DNA of 64,000 nt from Flavobacterium sp. UBA7680 (GCF_002482975.1 NZ_DLHA01000017.1:309688-373687); one strand, 5' to 3'; positions 17,021 through 26,293 are shown, numbered from the stretch's first letter. Notes: generated by a model from the letters alone, not told the origin. Made by a program: numbers and translations.

Positions 17021-18289
17021 TTAATTATCTATTGACCATTCAAATCTTGGTTTTATAAATCCCGGTTCTCTTCCCATCCAAGCGCCAATTGGTCTTTCTC
17101 CTTCCTGAATAATAAATGACATAATGTCTTTTTCAATAAATAAAGCACTTTTTCCATTTTCTATTATAAAAAGAGATAGGTAATAAGTACCTATATTTAA
17201 AAATCCTTCGGGAAAAACACATTTAATTTTATTTAAACCATTTCTTAATTTTAAATCATTATTAATATGTGAAAAAGTAAAAAGAGGTTCACCAGCATCA
17301 TTATTTAATACTAAAGTTAAATGCAAGTTTTTTGAACTATCTTTTAAAGTAAGCATCGTATTTAGCTCTATTTTTTGATATTCATCTAATGGGTCCTCAG
17401 ATGATTTGCCAAATGCATTTAAACTTATTTCGTGAAGTGTAAATTCTGGTTTATCGTATTCTGAAGAAAAGTTTCTCATGTTCATTGACTCTGAATCCTG
17501 ACTTAGATAATAATTCACCGCTTGTTCTGTACTGCCAACCATTGCTACTTTTCCATTAATAAGGACCAAACCCTTTGTACACAAACTTTTAACTGCAGCC
17601 ATATTATGACTCACAAACAAAACTGTTCGCCCCTCACCTCTAGAAATATCTTGCATTTTACCAATTGCTTTTTTCTGAAACTCTGCATCCCCAACTGCTA
17701 AAACCTCATCGATAACCAAAATTTCCGGTTCCAGAAAAGCAGCTACTGCAAATGCAAGACGAACAGTCATACCACTACTGTATCTTTTTACAGGAGTATC
17801 AATATAACGCTCGCAGCCAGAGAATTCTATAATTTCATCCAGTTTAGATGCAATCTCTTTTTTTGTCATTCCCAGAATCGCACCGTTTAAGAAGATATTC
17901 TCACGACCCGTCATTTCTCCATGAAAGCCTGTACCAACCTCTAATAAGGAGGCAATTCTTCCTCGCGATTTTATGCTTCCGGTTGTTGGTGCTGTTACTT
18001 TTGAAAGTATTTTTAATAAAGTAGATTTTCCTGCTCCATTTTTACCTATAATTCCTAAAACCTCACCTCGTTCAACCTCAAAATTAATATCATGTAATGC
18101 CCATACGTATTCTGAAGTTCCTTTTGTAGAACGATCATTAGTATCGCCTATTTTTAAGTATGGATTTTCTTTACCACGAATTTGGTGCCACCATTTATTT
18201 AAATCGTGATTTAATGTACCTGTTCCTACTTCTCCTAAACGATATTGCTTAGAAATATTTTCGGCTTTTAAAATAATATCTTTTTCCAA
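17021..18289 (-). CDS. wzt: Polysaccharide ABC transporter ATP-binding protein with C-terminal carbohydrate-binding domain (Wzt)
   Basis: The 422-residue protein has a Walker A GKNGAGKST at 82-90, signature YSSGM at 170-174, Walker B ILVIDE at 190-195 and the H-loop SHNMAAVKSL. The insert before Walker A (about 25-62) is typical of the Wzt/TagH subfamily. Residues about 270-422 form an extra beta-rich domain ending IGAWMGREPG, the place of the Wzt C-terminal glycan-binding domain in E. coli O8/O9a. It energises export of a finished lipid-linked polysaccharide across the inner membrane. The start is a TTG directly after an in-frame TAA, so no longer form is possible. Confidence 0.95.
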   Translation of the reverse strand: MEKDIILKAENISKQYRLGEVGTGTLNHDLNKWWHQIRGKENPYLKIGDTNDRSTKGTSEYVWALHDINFEVERGEVLGIIGKNGAGKSTLLKILSKVTAPTTGSIKSRGRIASLLEVGTGFHGEMTGRENIFLNGAILGMTKKEIASKLDEIIEFSGCERYIDTPVKRYSSGMTVRLAFAVAAFLEPEILVIDEVLAVGDAEFQKKAIGKMQDISRGEGRTVLFVSHNMAAVKSLCTKGLVLINGKVAMVGSTEQAVNYYLSQDSESMNMRNFSSEYDKPEFTLHEISLNAFGKSSEDPLDEYQKIELNTMLTLKDSSKNLHLTLVLNNDAGEPLFTFSHINNDLKLRNGLNKIKCVFPEGFLNIGTYYLSLFIIENGKSALFIEKDIMSFIIQEGERPIGAWMGREPGFIKPRFEWSIDN

Positions 18290-18342
18290 TTATAATCTTT
18301 AATCGTTAATTACCTAAAATAAAATCTTATAGATTTTTAATC

Positions 18343-19203
18343 CTAAACTGTATCAATAAAACTTTTTTCTGTCTTGTTAAAAATTAAAAGGCCTAGAAAA
18401 AATATGGCAATTGTAATGGTTACGGTATATCCTAATCCTATTACGGAAATTTCTCCAACATTTAATAACATGTAACGTGAGGATTCAATGATATACGCAA
18501 GTGGATTATATTCTACGATCCATCCGTAAGCAGGTAATTTTGCTTTAATAAGTTCCATTGGATACATTACTGCAGATAAATACATAAGCAATTGTATTCC
18601 AAACGCTACCAAATAACTAAAATCGCGGTATTTAGTCACCATAGAAGAAATCAACATTCCTAATCCAAGCCCTAAAATTCCCATAATAGCAATCAATAAA
18701 GGAAAAAGCAACAATGAACTGTTTAGACTTAAATCCGATCCCTTAAAATAGTAAAAAATATAAAAGGCAATAAAAATTACAAGTTGAATTCCTAACTTAA
18801 TCAAGTTTGAAATTACAACAGAAAGAGGTGTAATTATTCTTGGAAAATAAACTTTTCCAAATATACCTGCGTTGGCTTTAAATGTATCCGAAGTTCCATT
18901 TAAACAAGCTGTGAAATAATTCCAGACAGTAATACCTGCCAAATTAAACAAGAATGGAGGAACAGAACCGGTATTAATACCAGCAACATTATTAAATATT
19001 ATGGTGAATGTTATTGAAGTAAATAGTGGTTGAATTAAATACCACAGTGGTCCTAATACAGTTTGTTTGTATACTGTAATTACATCTCGTTTAACAAAAA
19101 GAAATAATAAATCTCTGTATTGCCATACTTCTTTAAAGTTTAGTGAAAAGAACTTATTTTTTGGTGTTATTTCGAACAGCCAGTCATTAGAATTATTATT
19201 CAT
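18343..19203 (-). CDS. wzm: Polysaccharide ABC transporter permease (Wzm)
   Basis: The 286-residue protein matches the ABC-2 type permease family of O-antigen and teichoic acid exporters: a cytoplasmic N-terminus with YRDLLFLFVKRDVITVYKQTVLGPLWYLIQP, then about six membrane segments, and ESSRYMLLNVGE before the last. It pairs with the Wzt encoded 53 bases downstream. It is the first gene after the terminator at 19302-19330, so it opens the third transcriptional block. I found no convincing TAnnTTTG promoter in the 98 bases before it, so the promoter is unresolved. Confidence 0.94.
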   Translation of the reverse strand: MNNNSNDWLFEITPKNKFFSLNFKEVWQYRDLLFLFVKRDVITVYKQTVLGPLWYLIQPLFTSITFTIIFNNVAGINTGSVPPFLFNLAGITVWNYFTACLNGTSDTFKANAGIFGKVYFPRIITPLSVVISNLIKLGIQLVIFIAFYIFYYFKGSDLSLNSSLLLFPLLIAIMGILGLGLGMLISSMVTKYRDFSYLVAFGIQLLMYLSAVMYPMELIKAKLPAYGWIVEYNPLAYIIESSRYMLLNVGEISVIGLGYTVTITIAIFFLGLLIFNKTEKSFIDTV

Positions 19204-19301
19204 TTTATATTCTATATAATCAATTTTTAATAATACATATAAGAGTTCTTCAACCCTTGATTTAACAAGATTTTTAGCCTTTTATTATTTATTTAAAAAG
19301 G

Positions 19302-19330
19302 AAAAAGGCGTTTTAAAAAAACACCTTTTT
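19302..19330 (-). terminator. Intrinsic terminator after the WbpM-like gene
   Basis: Arms at 19302-19314 and 19318-19330 pair over 13 bases around a 3-base loop. On the minus strand the only imperfect pair is a G-U wobble, whereas it is a C-A mismatch on the plus strand, so the hairpin is built for minus-strand transcription. The stem ends in a U-run. It lies 26 bases past the stop of the dehydratase gene and separates the Wzx/Wzy block from the Wzm/Wzt block. Confidence 0.75.
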
Positions 19331-19355
19331 AATATATCTATTGAATTTGTCAGAA

Positions 19356-21323
19356 TTATTTATCAAGAACTTCAAAAGCAGAATTCATACTTTTAAATTC
19401 AGGAACAATTTTTTTCATTTTTGCCACTATATCTTCATTATCATAAAAATCAGCAATTCCGATTAGCTCATCAATATCTGTATGCAGATTTTCATATTCA
19501 TCTTGTATTTCCTGTGCAATCATAATTTTATTATGATAGGTAGGTAATGTTTTAGAAGTATCGTTTAATAATTCTTCATATAATTTCTCACCAGGTCGTA
19601 ATCCAACTATTTTTATTTTGATTTCCTTATCCGGAATAAATCCTGCAAGTTTAATCATTTTTTTAGCCAAATCTATTATTCTTACTGGTTTACCCATATC
19701 AAAAATATAAATTTCACCTCCATTACCCATTGCCCCGGCTTCTAAAACTAGCTGACAAGCTTCTGGAATGGTCATAAAATATCGAATAATATCTTGATGA
19801 GTTATTGTTACCGGCCCCCCTTCTGCGATTTGTTTAGTAAACAACGGAACAACAGAACCGTTAGATCCTAAAACATTCCCAAAACGTGTTGTAATAAACT
19901 TAGTTACTCCAGGTATATTTTCTTTTTGATTTTTCAAAAACAAAGACTGGACATATTTCTCTGCAATTCGCTTGCTGGCTCCCATAACATTACTCGGATT
20001 CACAGCTTTATCGGTCGAAACCATCACGAATTTTTTGACATGATATTTACATGCCAAATCCGCTAAATTTTTGGTTCCTTTAATATTTGTTAAAATGGCT
20101 TGCGATGGATTTTCTTCCATTAAAGGAACATGCTTATAAGCAGCAGCATGAAAAACAACATGCGGATTATAATTTTTAAATACTTTTTCTAATGCTTTTT
20201 TACTTTTTACATCTGTAATAACTGCCACAATTTTTGCAGTTGTATCCATGCTTAATGTTTCTAAGCAAAGATTATGTAAAGGAGTTTCTGCGTGATCTAA
20301 AATAATAACCGTTTTTGGATTAAATCCAAGAACCTGTCTTACTATCTCACTACCAATTGACCCAGCAGCTCCAGTAATAAGAATGGTTTTATCTTTTAAT
20401 TGTTTAGAAATGGACTTACTGTCTAAAACTATAGGTTTTCTTTCTAATAAATCTTCAATCTGAATATTTTTTACTTTTTGAGAAATCTCTTTTTGGTTTT
20501 CCCAATCTGAAATTAAAGGAACTGTATAAACTCTGTAATTGAATTCAAGACATTGATCAACTATAATTAATTGTTCGTCTTTTGACAAACTTTTATCAGC
20601 AATAATAACTCCTTCTGCAGCAACAGAGCGCATTAAAGCAGGAAGTTTTTTTCTTAAAATCAAAATAGGAAGATCTAACATTCTCTTCGATGCATTTTGA
20701 TTATTTTTATCTACAAAACCAACAATTTTAAATCTAGATGGAGTTTCAAATTTTAATGCATTTGCAACAGAAATAGCATTTGCATCAGTTCCATAAATAA
20801 CGGTTCTTATAAGTTTTGAATTTGTTTTTTCTGAAAAATACAGTTCAAATGTTTGTTTTACAATTACACGGTATAAAAACAAACCACAGAAGGACAGCAC
20901 TAAATTGATAAATAATGCCGTATTTAAGAATGCTTTTTCTCCTGTATATAATTCATAAACAAGATTTATAAACAAAAAAAACACCAATACTGACATTTGA
21001 GAAAACAACAATTTTATAGCATCAATATAGGATGAATGTCTAATAATTCCTGAATATGTTCTAAAAAGCCAAAAGAAAAAAACATTTACTATTATTAAAC
21101 TGGATACAAAGTAAAAATCATGTGAGACAATAATATATCCTAACGCTGTACCTTCAAACAACATATAGGTAAATGTAAATGAAAAAAGAAGCACCATAAC
21201 ATCTATGGCAACAATAATCCACCTTGGTAAATAACTAAGGTTATTAATATTTGCTCTCAAATTTCTTGGTGAAAAAGAGTTATACAATAAGGATGCTATT
21301 TTGGTTGGTTTATCTGTATCCAA
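19356..21323 (-). CDS. Membrane-anchored UDP-GlcNAc 4,6-dehydratase (WbpM/PglF/CapD family)
   Basis: The 655-residue protein has about four N-terminal membrane segments (residues 30-155), a first Rossmann-like region (about 170-290, VIYGTDANAISVA) and a C-terminal short-chain dehydrogenase domain with ILITGAAGSIGSE near 313 and STDKAVNPSNVMGASKR. The TDK/MGASK arrangement replaces the usual YxxxK, as in WbpM and PglF. It converts UDP-GlcNAc to UDP-4-keto-6-deoxy-GlcNAc, the entry to QuiNAc, FucNAc and bacillosamine-type sugars. The start is a TTG with an in-frame TAA just upstream. It is the last gene of the Wzx/Wzy block. Confidence 0.93.
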   Translation of the reverse strand: MDTDKPTKIASLLYNSFSPRNLRANINNLSYLPRWIIVAIDVMVLLFSFTFTYMLFEGTALGYIIVSHDFYFVSSLIIVNVFFFWLFRTYSGIIRHSSYIDAIKLLFSQMSVLVFFLFINLVYELYTGEKAFLNTALFINLVLSFCGLFLYRVIVKQTFELYFSEKTNSKLIRTVIYGTDANAISVANALKFETPSRFKIVGFVDKNNQNASKRMLDLPILILRKKLPALMRSVAAEGVIIADKSLSKDEQLIIVDQCLEFNYRVYTVPLISDWENQKEISQKVKNIQIEDLLERKPIVLDSKSISKQLKDKTILITGAAGSIGSEIVRQVLGFNPKTVIILDHAETPLHNLCLETLSMDTTAKIVAVITDVKSKKALEKVFKNYNPHVVFHAAAYKHVPLMEENPSQAILTNIKGTKNLADLACKYHVKKFVMVSTDKAVNPSNVMGASKRIAEKYVQSLFLKNQKENIPGVTKFITTRFGNVLGSNGSVVPLFTKQIAEGGPVTITHQDIIRYFMTIPEACQLVLEAGAMGNGGEIYIFDMGKPVRIIDLAKKMIKLAGFIPDKEIKIKIVGLRPGEKLYEELLNDTSKTLPTYHNKIMIAQEIQDEYENLHTDIDELIGIADFYDNEDIVAKMKKIVPEFKSMNSAFEVLDK

Positions 21324-21361
21324 TTTTGTTTAGTTTAATTCTGCACACTTTGTATGGCTTA

Positions 21362-21369
21362 CAAAAATA
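21362..21369 (-). promoter_or_regulatory. Possible internal -7 box before the WbpM-like gene
   Basis: On the minus strand this reads TATTTTTG, a match to the Bacteroidetes -7 consensus TAnnTTTG, about 40 bases before the TTG start. No TTG -33 element is seen at the usual spacing. Given the base composition this could be chance. Confidence 0.25.
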
Positions 21370-21406
21370 CAAATTAAAGGTTTAAAATTTTATTTATTAG
21401 TTAAAA

Positions 21407-22291
21407 TTAAACTTTAGAACCTTTTTTCTTTTGTTTTAAAAATTCTATTAAATAAGATCCATATCCAGATTTCACTAAAGGTAAAGCTAGATCCTCTAAT
21501 TGTTCATTATTAATAAATCCTTGTCTCCATGCTACTTCCTCGATACATCCAACCTTTAAACCTTGTCTTTCTTCAAGAACCTGTACAAATTGGCCTGCCT
21601 GCATCAAGCTATTAAAAGTTCCAGTATCCAGCCAAGCTGTACCGCGACTTAATATGCCTACTTTCAATGTTTTTCTTTCTAAATATACTTTATTAACATC
21701 GGTAATTTCATATTCTCCTCGTGCACTTGGTTTAATATTTTTAGCAATTTCTACTACTGAATTATCATAAAAATACAAACCTGGAACTGCGAAATTTGAT
21801 TTTGGAATTTCCGGTTTTTCTTCAATACTAATTGCATTTAGATTTTCATCAAACTCAACTACACCATAACGTTCCGGGTCTGAAACATGATAAGCAAAAA
21901 CAACTCCGCCTTCTGGTTTTACATTAGATTTTAATAATTCCTGCATATTAGACCCAAAAAATATATTATCACCTAAAATCAGGGCCACATCATCATTACC
22001 TATAAACTCTTCGCCAATAACAAAAGCCTGTGCCAAACCATTTGGTATTGCTTGTTCAGCATAGCTAAATTTGCATCCTAAACTTGAACCATCACCTAAT
22101 AATTTTTTAAAGTTTGGCAAATCATGCGGAGTTGATATGATCAATATTTCATTAATTCCTGACATCATTAATGTGGACAATGGATAATAAATCATTGGTT
22201 TATCATAAACCGGCATCATTTGCTTGCTCATTGCAAGCGTAAGAGGGTGTAAACGTGTACCCGAACCTCCTGCTAAAATTATTCCTTTCAT
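21407..22291 (-). CDS. rfbA: Glucose-1-phosphate thymidylyltransferase (RfbA/RmlA)
   Basis: The 294-residue protein carries KGIILAGGSGTRLHPLT, SKQMMPVYDKPMIYYP and the downstream LGDNIFFG and TAWLDTGT motifs, all characteristic of RmlA. It makes dTDP-glucose from dTTP and glucose-1-phosphate, the first step of dTDP-L-rhamnose synthesis, and is usually feedback-inhibited by dTDP-rhamnose. It lies with rfbD and rfbC in the order rfbC-rfbD-rfbA along the transcript; the remaining pathway gene, rfbB, is about 20 kb away at 43814-44860. Confidence 0.96.
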   Translation of the reverse strand: MKGIILAGGSGTRLHPLTLAMSKQMMPVYDKPMIYYPLSTLMMSGINEILIISTPHDLPNFKKLLGDGSSLGCKFSYAEQAIPNGLAQAFVIGEEFIGNDDVALILGDNIFFGSNMQELLKSNVKPEGGVVFAYHVSDPERYGVVEFDENLNAISIEEKPEIPKSNFAVPGLYFYDNSVVEIAKNIKPSARGEYEITDVNKVYLERKTLKVGILSRGTAWLDTGTFNSLMQAGQFVQVLEERQGLKVGCIEEVAWRQGFINNEQLEDLALPLVKSGYGSYLIEFLKQKKKGSKV

Positions 22292-22339
22292 AGTATCTTT
22301 TTTAAATTTTAAAGATTTTCAATAAATCTTAAAATTAGT

Positions 22340-23185
22340 TTATACAAACATCTTTTTTAAACTATCTCTATAATCAGGCACATCCAAATTATAAATTGAC
22401 TTTATTTTTTCTTTATTTAATAGTGAGAATTTTGGACGCTTTGCAGGTGTTGGGTAAGCTGAAGTGGGAATTCCACCAACATTACATTTGTAATCACCCA
22501 ATACTTTTATTGCTAATGCAAATTCATACCAGCTTATTTCGCCTTCGTTTGAAAAATTATAAATTCCCGGAATCCATTTTGAAGATTCTATGATATCAAT
22601 CATAGCAATAGCCAAATCAGTTGCGTAAGTTGGTGAACCTATTTGATCGTTCACAACATTAATTTCATCTCTTTCCTGCATTAGTCTCTGCATTGTTTTA
22701 ACGAAATTATTTCCGAATTTACTGTAAACCCAAGAAGTTCTTATTATAATTGAATTAGGATTTTCTTTTAAACAAGCAATCTCTCCAGCTAGTTTACTTT
22801 CCCCATATACATTTATCGGATTTGTTTCCGAATCCTCGCTTAAAGCAATAGAAGAAGTCCCATCAAAAACATAATCTGTTGAAACATGAATTAAACTCAC
22901 GTCATTTTCTGCAGTGTACCTAGCAATTAATTCTATTGCTAAATGATTGACCCTAAAAGCCAATTCTTTTTCAGTTTCTGCTTTATCAACAGCTGTATAT
23001 GCGCCGCAGTTCAATATTATATCTGGCTGAATGTCCTTTAATTGTATCTGAAGTATATCTAAATCATTCAAAGTAATTTTTGTTCTATCGGCAAAAATCC
23101 ACTCATATTTTGGATAACTTTCAGACAAGACCGCTATTTCAGATCCTAACTGTCCACTTGATCCTGTTACTAATATTTTTTTCAT
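22340..23185 (-). CDS. rfbD: dTDP-4-dehydrorhamnose reductase (RfbD/RmlD)
   Basis: The 281-residue SDR protein starts KKILVTGSSGQLGSEI and has the conserved HVSTDYVFDG, the YGESKLAGE catalytic Tyr/Lys segment and IIRTSWVYSKFGNNFVKTM, which identify RmlD. It reduces dTDP-4-keto-L-rhamnose to dTDP-L-rhamnose with NAD(P)H. Its ATG overlaps the rfbC stop by one base, indicating coupled translation, and rfbA follows after 48 bases. Confidence 0.96.
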   Translation of the reverse strand: MKKILVTGSSGQLGSEIAVLSESYPKYEWIFADRTKITLNDLDILQIQLKDIQPDIILNCGAYTAVDKAETEKELAFRVNHLAIELIARYTAENDVSLIHVSTDYVFDGTSSIALSEDSETNPINVYGESKLAGEIACLKENPNSIIIRTSWVYSKFGNNFVKTMQRLMQERDEINVVNDQIGSPTYATDLAIAMIDIIESSKWIPGIYNFSNEGEISWYEFALAIKVLGDYKCNVGGIPTSAYPTPAKRPKFSLLNKEKIKSIYNLDVPDYRDSLKKMFV

Positions 23186-23733
23186 TAAAATAAGCTATTA
23201 CAGTTTTCAATAAAAGGAAGTATTTGATCTTTTTCAGAAACAATAGCATCATTTAAGTCCAGCCCCCAATCAATATTTAATGATGGATCATCAAATTTAA
23301 TCCCTCCTTCAGAAGGTTTATTATAAAATTGATCACATTTGTACATTACAGAGGCCGTTTCACTAATAACTGAAAATCCATGCGCAAAACCTTGTGGAAC
23401 CAGCAATTGCTTTTTATTTTCTGCAGATAACAAAATACTAAATGATTTACCATAAGTTGGAGAATCTTTTCTTAAATCTACAGCGACATCAATGATTTCA
23501 CCTTCTAAAACACGTACTAGTTTTGTTTGAGCAAATGGGGGGTTTTGATAATGTAATCCCCTTAGAGTTCCATATTTTGAAAAAGATTGATTGTCCTGAA
23601 CAAAATCGATTTCAACACCAAGAGTCTCAAATTTCGTTTTACTATAAGACTCAAAAAAATAACCTCTTTCATCTCCAAAAACTGTTGGTTCAACTATAAG
23701 TAAATCTTTAATAAATGTTTCTTCAATTTTCAT
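23185..23733 (-). CDS. rfbC: dTDP-4-dehydrorhamnose 3,5-epimerase (RfbC/RmlC)
   Basis: The 182-residue cupin has FGDERGYFFESY near 19-30, the catalytic His in RGLHYQ (H61), DVAVDLRKDSPTYGK and LLVPQGFAHGF, the RmlC set. It epimerises C3 and C5 of dTDP-4-keto-6-deoxyglucose. The start chosen is ATG 23731-23733, which gives the normal family length; the frame extends to a TTG at 23758-23760, but those nine extra residues are not part of the family. Confidence 0.96.
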   Translation of the reverse strand: MKIEETFIKDLLIVEPTVFGDERGYFFESYSKTKFETLGVEIDFVQDNQSFSKYGTLRGLHYQNPPFAQTKLVRVLEGEIIDVAVDLRKDSPTYGKSFSILLSAENKKQLLVPQGFAHGFSVISETASVMYKCDQFYNKPSEGGIKFDDPSLNIDWGLDLNDAIVSEKDQILPFIENCNSLF

Positions 23734-23753
23734 ATTAAAATAATTCTTATTTT

Positions 23754-24896
23754 TTAGCAATTAAAAAAAGATCTAATTACTTTTTTAATTCTGTTTTTAT
23801 CTTCATCTGTAAGGCTTGATCCCGAAGGCAGACAAAGTCCGTTTACAAATAATTCTTCGGCAACTTTTTCTCCATAATAAGGAAATTCTTGAAAAACTGG
23901 CTGTAAGTGCATCGGTTTCCAAATTGGTCGACTTTCTATATTTTGTGTTTCGAGTGCTACCCTTAAAGCTTCTCTATTTATATTATTCTTAGAATTTTGT
24001 TTTATTAAAACTGTGTTCAGCCAGTAATTTGAATAAAAATTCTCATTTGAAATTTCAAAAAGCTCTACATCTTCTATATCACAAAAAATATCTTTATAAA
24101 AAAAATGATTTTTCCTTCTCTTTTCGATGTTTAACTCTAGAATTTTTATTTGACCAAGGCCTATCCCTGCACAAACATTACTCATCCGATAATTATAACC
24201 TATCTTGCTATGCTGATAATGAACTGCTTTATCTCTTGCCTGTGTAGCATAAAAAATAGCTTTTTCTTTTAAATTTAATGAATTACAAATTAAGGCTCCT
24301 CCGCTTGATGTTGTAATTATTTTATTCCCATTAAAAGATAAAATTCCAAAATTCCCAAAAGCTCCACATTCTTTACCTTTGTACTTACTTCCTAATGCTT
24401 CGGCACTATCTTCAATTACAGGAATTTCGTACCGATCTGCAACTGCATGAATTTCATCCACTTTGTAAGGTATTCCATACAGATGAACTGCAATAATTGC
24501 CTTAGGTTTTTTACCTTTTTTTATTCTGTTTATTATAGCAATTTCCAGATTTTCTGGACACATATTCCAAGTTTCTGGTTCACTATCGACAAACACTGGA
24601 ATAGCATTCTGATACAGAATAGGATTTGCTGATGCCGAAAATGTAAGTGTTTGGCAAATAACTTCGTCTCCAGCTTCTACCCCTAGCATGATTAACGCTA
24701 AATGTATTGCAGATGTTCCAGAATTCAAAGCTGTTACAAATACTTTTTCATTAAAATATTCTTGAATCTTAACTTCAAAGTCATCAACATTTGGGCCTCC
24801 CGAAGTAATCCAATTAGACTCTAGTGCTCTTTGAATATATTCCTGTTCGAAACCGCTTTGTTCCGATAATGACAAAAAAATTCTTTTACTATCCAT
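23754..24896 (-). CDS. DegT/DnrJ/EryC1/StrS sugar aminotransferase, PglE-like
   Basis: The 380-residue PLP enzyme has ALNSGTSAIHLAL near 56, IEDSAEALGS near 161 and the PLP lysine at about K192 in FNGNKIITTSSGG. The stretches ATQARDKAVHYQH, YNYRMSNVCAGIG and RPIWKPMH match Campylobacter PglE as I remember it, which aminates C4 of UDP-4-keto-6-deoxy-GlcNAc. The substrate is supplied by the WbpM/PglF-type dehydratase of the same operon, so a UDP-4-amino-4,6-dideoxy-GlcNAc product is likely. An FdtB-like role on a dTDP sugar is the alternative, given the cupin encoded next door. Confidence 0.9.
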   Translation of the reverse strand: MDSKRIFLSLSEQSGFEQEYIQRALESNWITSGGPNVDDFEVKIQEYFNEKVFVTALNSGTSAIHLALIMLGVEAGDEVICQTLTFSASANPILYQNAIPVFVDSEPETWNMCPENLEIAIINRIKKGKKPKAIIAVHLYGIPYKVDEIHAVADRYEIPVIEDSAEALGSKYKGKECGAFGNFGILSFNGNKIITTSSGGALICNSLNLKEKAIFYATQARDKAVHYQHSKIGYNYRMSNVCAGIGLGQIKILELNIEKRRKNHFFYKDIFCDIEDVELFEISNENFYSNYWLNTVLIKQNSKNNINREALRVALETQNIESRPIWKPMHLQPVFQEFPYYGEKVAEELFVNGLCLPSGSSLTDEDKNRIKKVIRSFFNC

Positions 24897-25314
24897 TTAT
24901 GTTCCAATAATCAAAAGGAAAACGAACATCATCTTCTTTAACTTTTGTTAATGGTAAAGTCGAAAATGAAATTAATTTTGAGTTTTCTTGTATAGACTCA
25001 ATTGCATTTGCATAACCAGCTGGAATATGAACTATTTTACTCTCAGATTCTGAAACAAATATTGTTTCAATAAGTAAATCTTTTGAAGGATTATCCCAAT
25101 CATCAACTTTTACGAAATGAATTTTAAATGATCCTTTTAAACAGTAAAAATTTTTAGAATCTAATTTATGACCTTGCCAAGCCCGAATTGGATTTTCTTG
25201 AGAATTACTTATTATGTAAAATCTCTCTATATCTTGAAAACTAAAATCATTAACATATGAAATAGTTCCTCGATGATCTGAGAAATTCCCGCCTTGAATT
25301 ATTTTAGGCATCAT
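24889..25314 (-). CDS. Cupin-fold sugar isomerase/epimerase (WxcM/FdtA/RmlC-like)
   Basis: The 141-residue single-domain cupin has SDHRGTISYVNDF near 12, RAWQGHKLDSKNFYCLKGSF near 43-62 and the second cupin strand HIPAGYANAIE near 95. The DHRG and PAGYA elements recall RmlC, while size and the GHK motif are closer to the FdtA/WxcM 3,4-ketoisomerases. It therefore acts on a 4-keto nucleotide sugar, but the exact reaction is not settled. Its stop overlaps the aminotransferase start by 8 bases and its start overlaps the WecA-like gene by 4, so the three are translated together and may serve one sugar. Confidence 0.75.
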   Translation of the reverse strand: MMPKIIQGGNFSDHRGTISYVNDFSFQDIERFYIISNSQENPIRAWQGHKLDSKNFYCLKGSFKIHFVKVDDWDNPSKDLLIETIFVSESESKIVHIPAGYANAIESIQENSKLISFSTLPLTKVKEDDVRFPFDYWNING

Positions 25315-26276
25315 AAACTTAATCTTAAGTTGTTTTTTCTTAATAGATAAAACTTTAATGAATATATTAATAGTAATGGAACAATTACAATTACAAAAAG
25401 AATTAGATCTTGAACTTTTTGATACAGAAATATAACTAAAAATGAAATTCCAGTCTGTACAATCGCATAATACAAAGACACTAATCTATGCTGTATTTTA
25501 TATTCGTTACTCAATACTTGATATAGATGTAAGCGGTGTGCTTCAAATATATTTTGTTTTAAATATAAACGATGAAGGATTGTACATACAGCATCAATGC
25601 CGTAAACAGCTAAAAATAAAAACCAAATAAGACTGTTTGTAATTAAAATTAATTTTAAAACTAAATAAATAATCCAAAAAGCTATTGCAATACTTCCAAC
25701 ATCACCTGCAAAACACTTAGCTTTTTTTCTATAGTTAAAAAACAAAAAAACTAAACTTGCAATAATTGCATATTTTATAAAAGTACCACTAATAAAAAGT
25801 TGAATCTTAGTATTTACATATAATAATGATCCCATTATAACTAAAGTGTAAAGCCCTGTAATACCATTAATTCCATCCATGAAATTGTATGCATTAATGA
25901 GGCCAATTGCCAAAATATAAGCAATTACAACGCCCCAGATTGGAACTAAATTAAATAATTCTAAGTCATAAAAAATTAAGGTAATAGAAAGAAAATGAAT
26001 TGAAATTCGGATTTTGTTAGACAAACTCTGAATATCATCCCAAAAACTAACCAAACTAACCAAAGTTAATCCAGTAAAGAAAAAATAATTATTTTGAACA
26101 TTCTGCACAAAATAAAGTAATGCTGAAAACCAAAAAATAACTCCTCCTCCTCGTAAGGTTATTTCTGTATGTGAGCTTCTTAAATTTGGTTTGTCGATGA
26201 TATTAAAACGATCTGCTACTTTAAAATAAAGTAACATCAAAATCATTAATGTAATTCCTAGAATTCCGTATTCCAT
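25311..26276 (-). CDS. WecA/WbpL-type polyprenyl-phosphate sugar-1-phosphate transferase
   Basis: The 321-residue integral membrane protein (about ten segments) belongs to the MraY/WecA family: SFWDDIQSL near 77, NAYNFMDGINGI near 128 and CFAGDVGS near 187 are the metal and substrate loops, and EAHRLHLYQVL near 243 is the cytoplasmic HxH loop. It transfers a HexNAc-1-phosphate to undecaprenyl phosphate, starting the repeat unit for the Wzx/Wzy pathway. The WbpL subgroup uses UDP-QuiNAc/FucNAc-type donors, and a WbpV-like reductase and WbpM-like dehydratase are encoded in the same operon, so such a first sugar is plausible. Confidence 0.92.
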   Translation of the reverse strand: MEYGILGITLMILMLLYFKVADRFNIIDKPNLRSSHTEITLRGGGVIFWFSALLYFVQNVQNNYFFFTGLTLVSLVSFWDDIQSLSNKIRISIHFLSITLIFYDLELFNLVPIWGVVIAYILAIGLINAYNFMDGINGITGLYTLVIMGSLLYVNTKIQLFISGTFIKYAIIASLVFLFFNYRKKAKCFAGDVGSIAIAFWIIYLVLKLILITNSLIWFLFLAVYGIDAVCTILHRLYLKQNIFEAHRLHLYQVLSNEYKIQHRLVSLYYAIVQTGISFLVIFLYQKVQDLILFVIVIVPLLLIYSLKFYLLRKNNLRLSL

Positions 26277-26293
26277 AATTTTAAGAACTTATA

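Noticed and set aside
23734..23760. Longer start (TTG) for rfbC overlapping the aminotransferase gene
   Set aside because: The ATG at 23733 gives the normal RmlC length and N-terminus.
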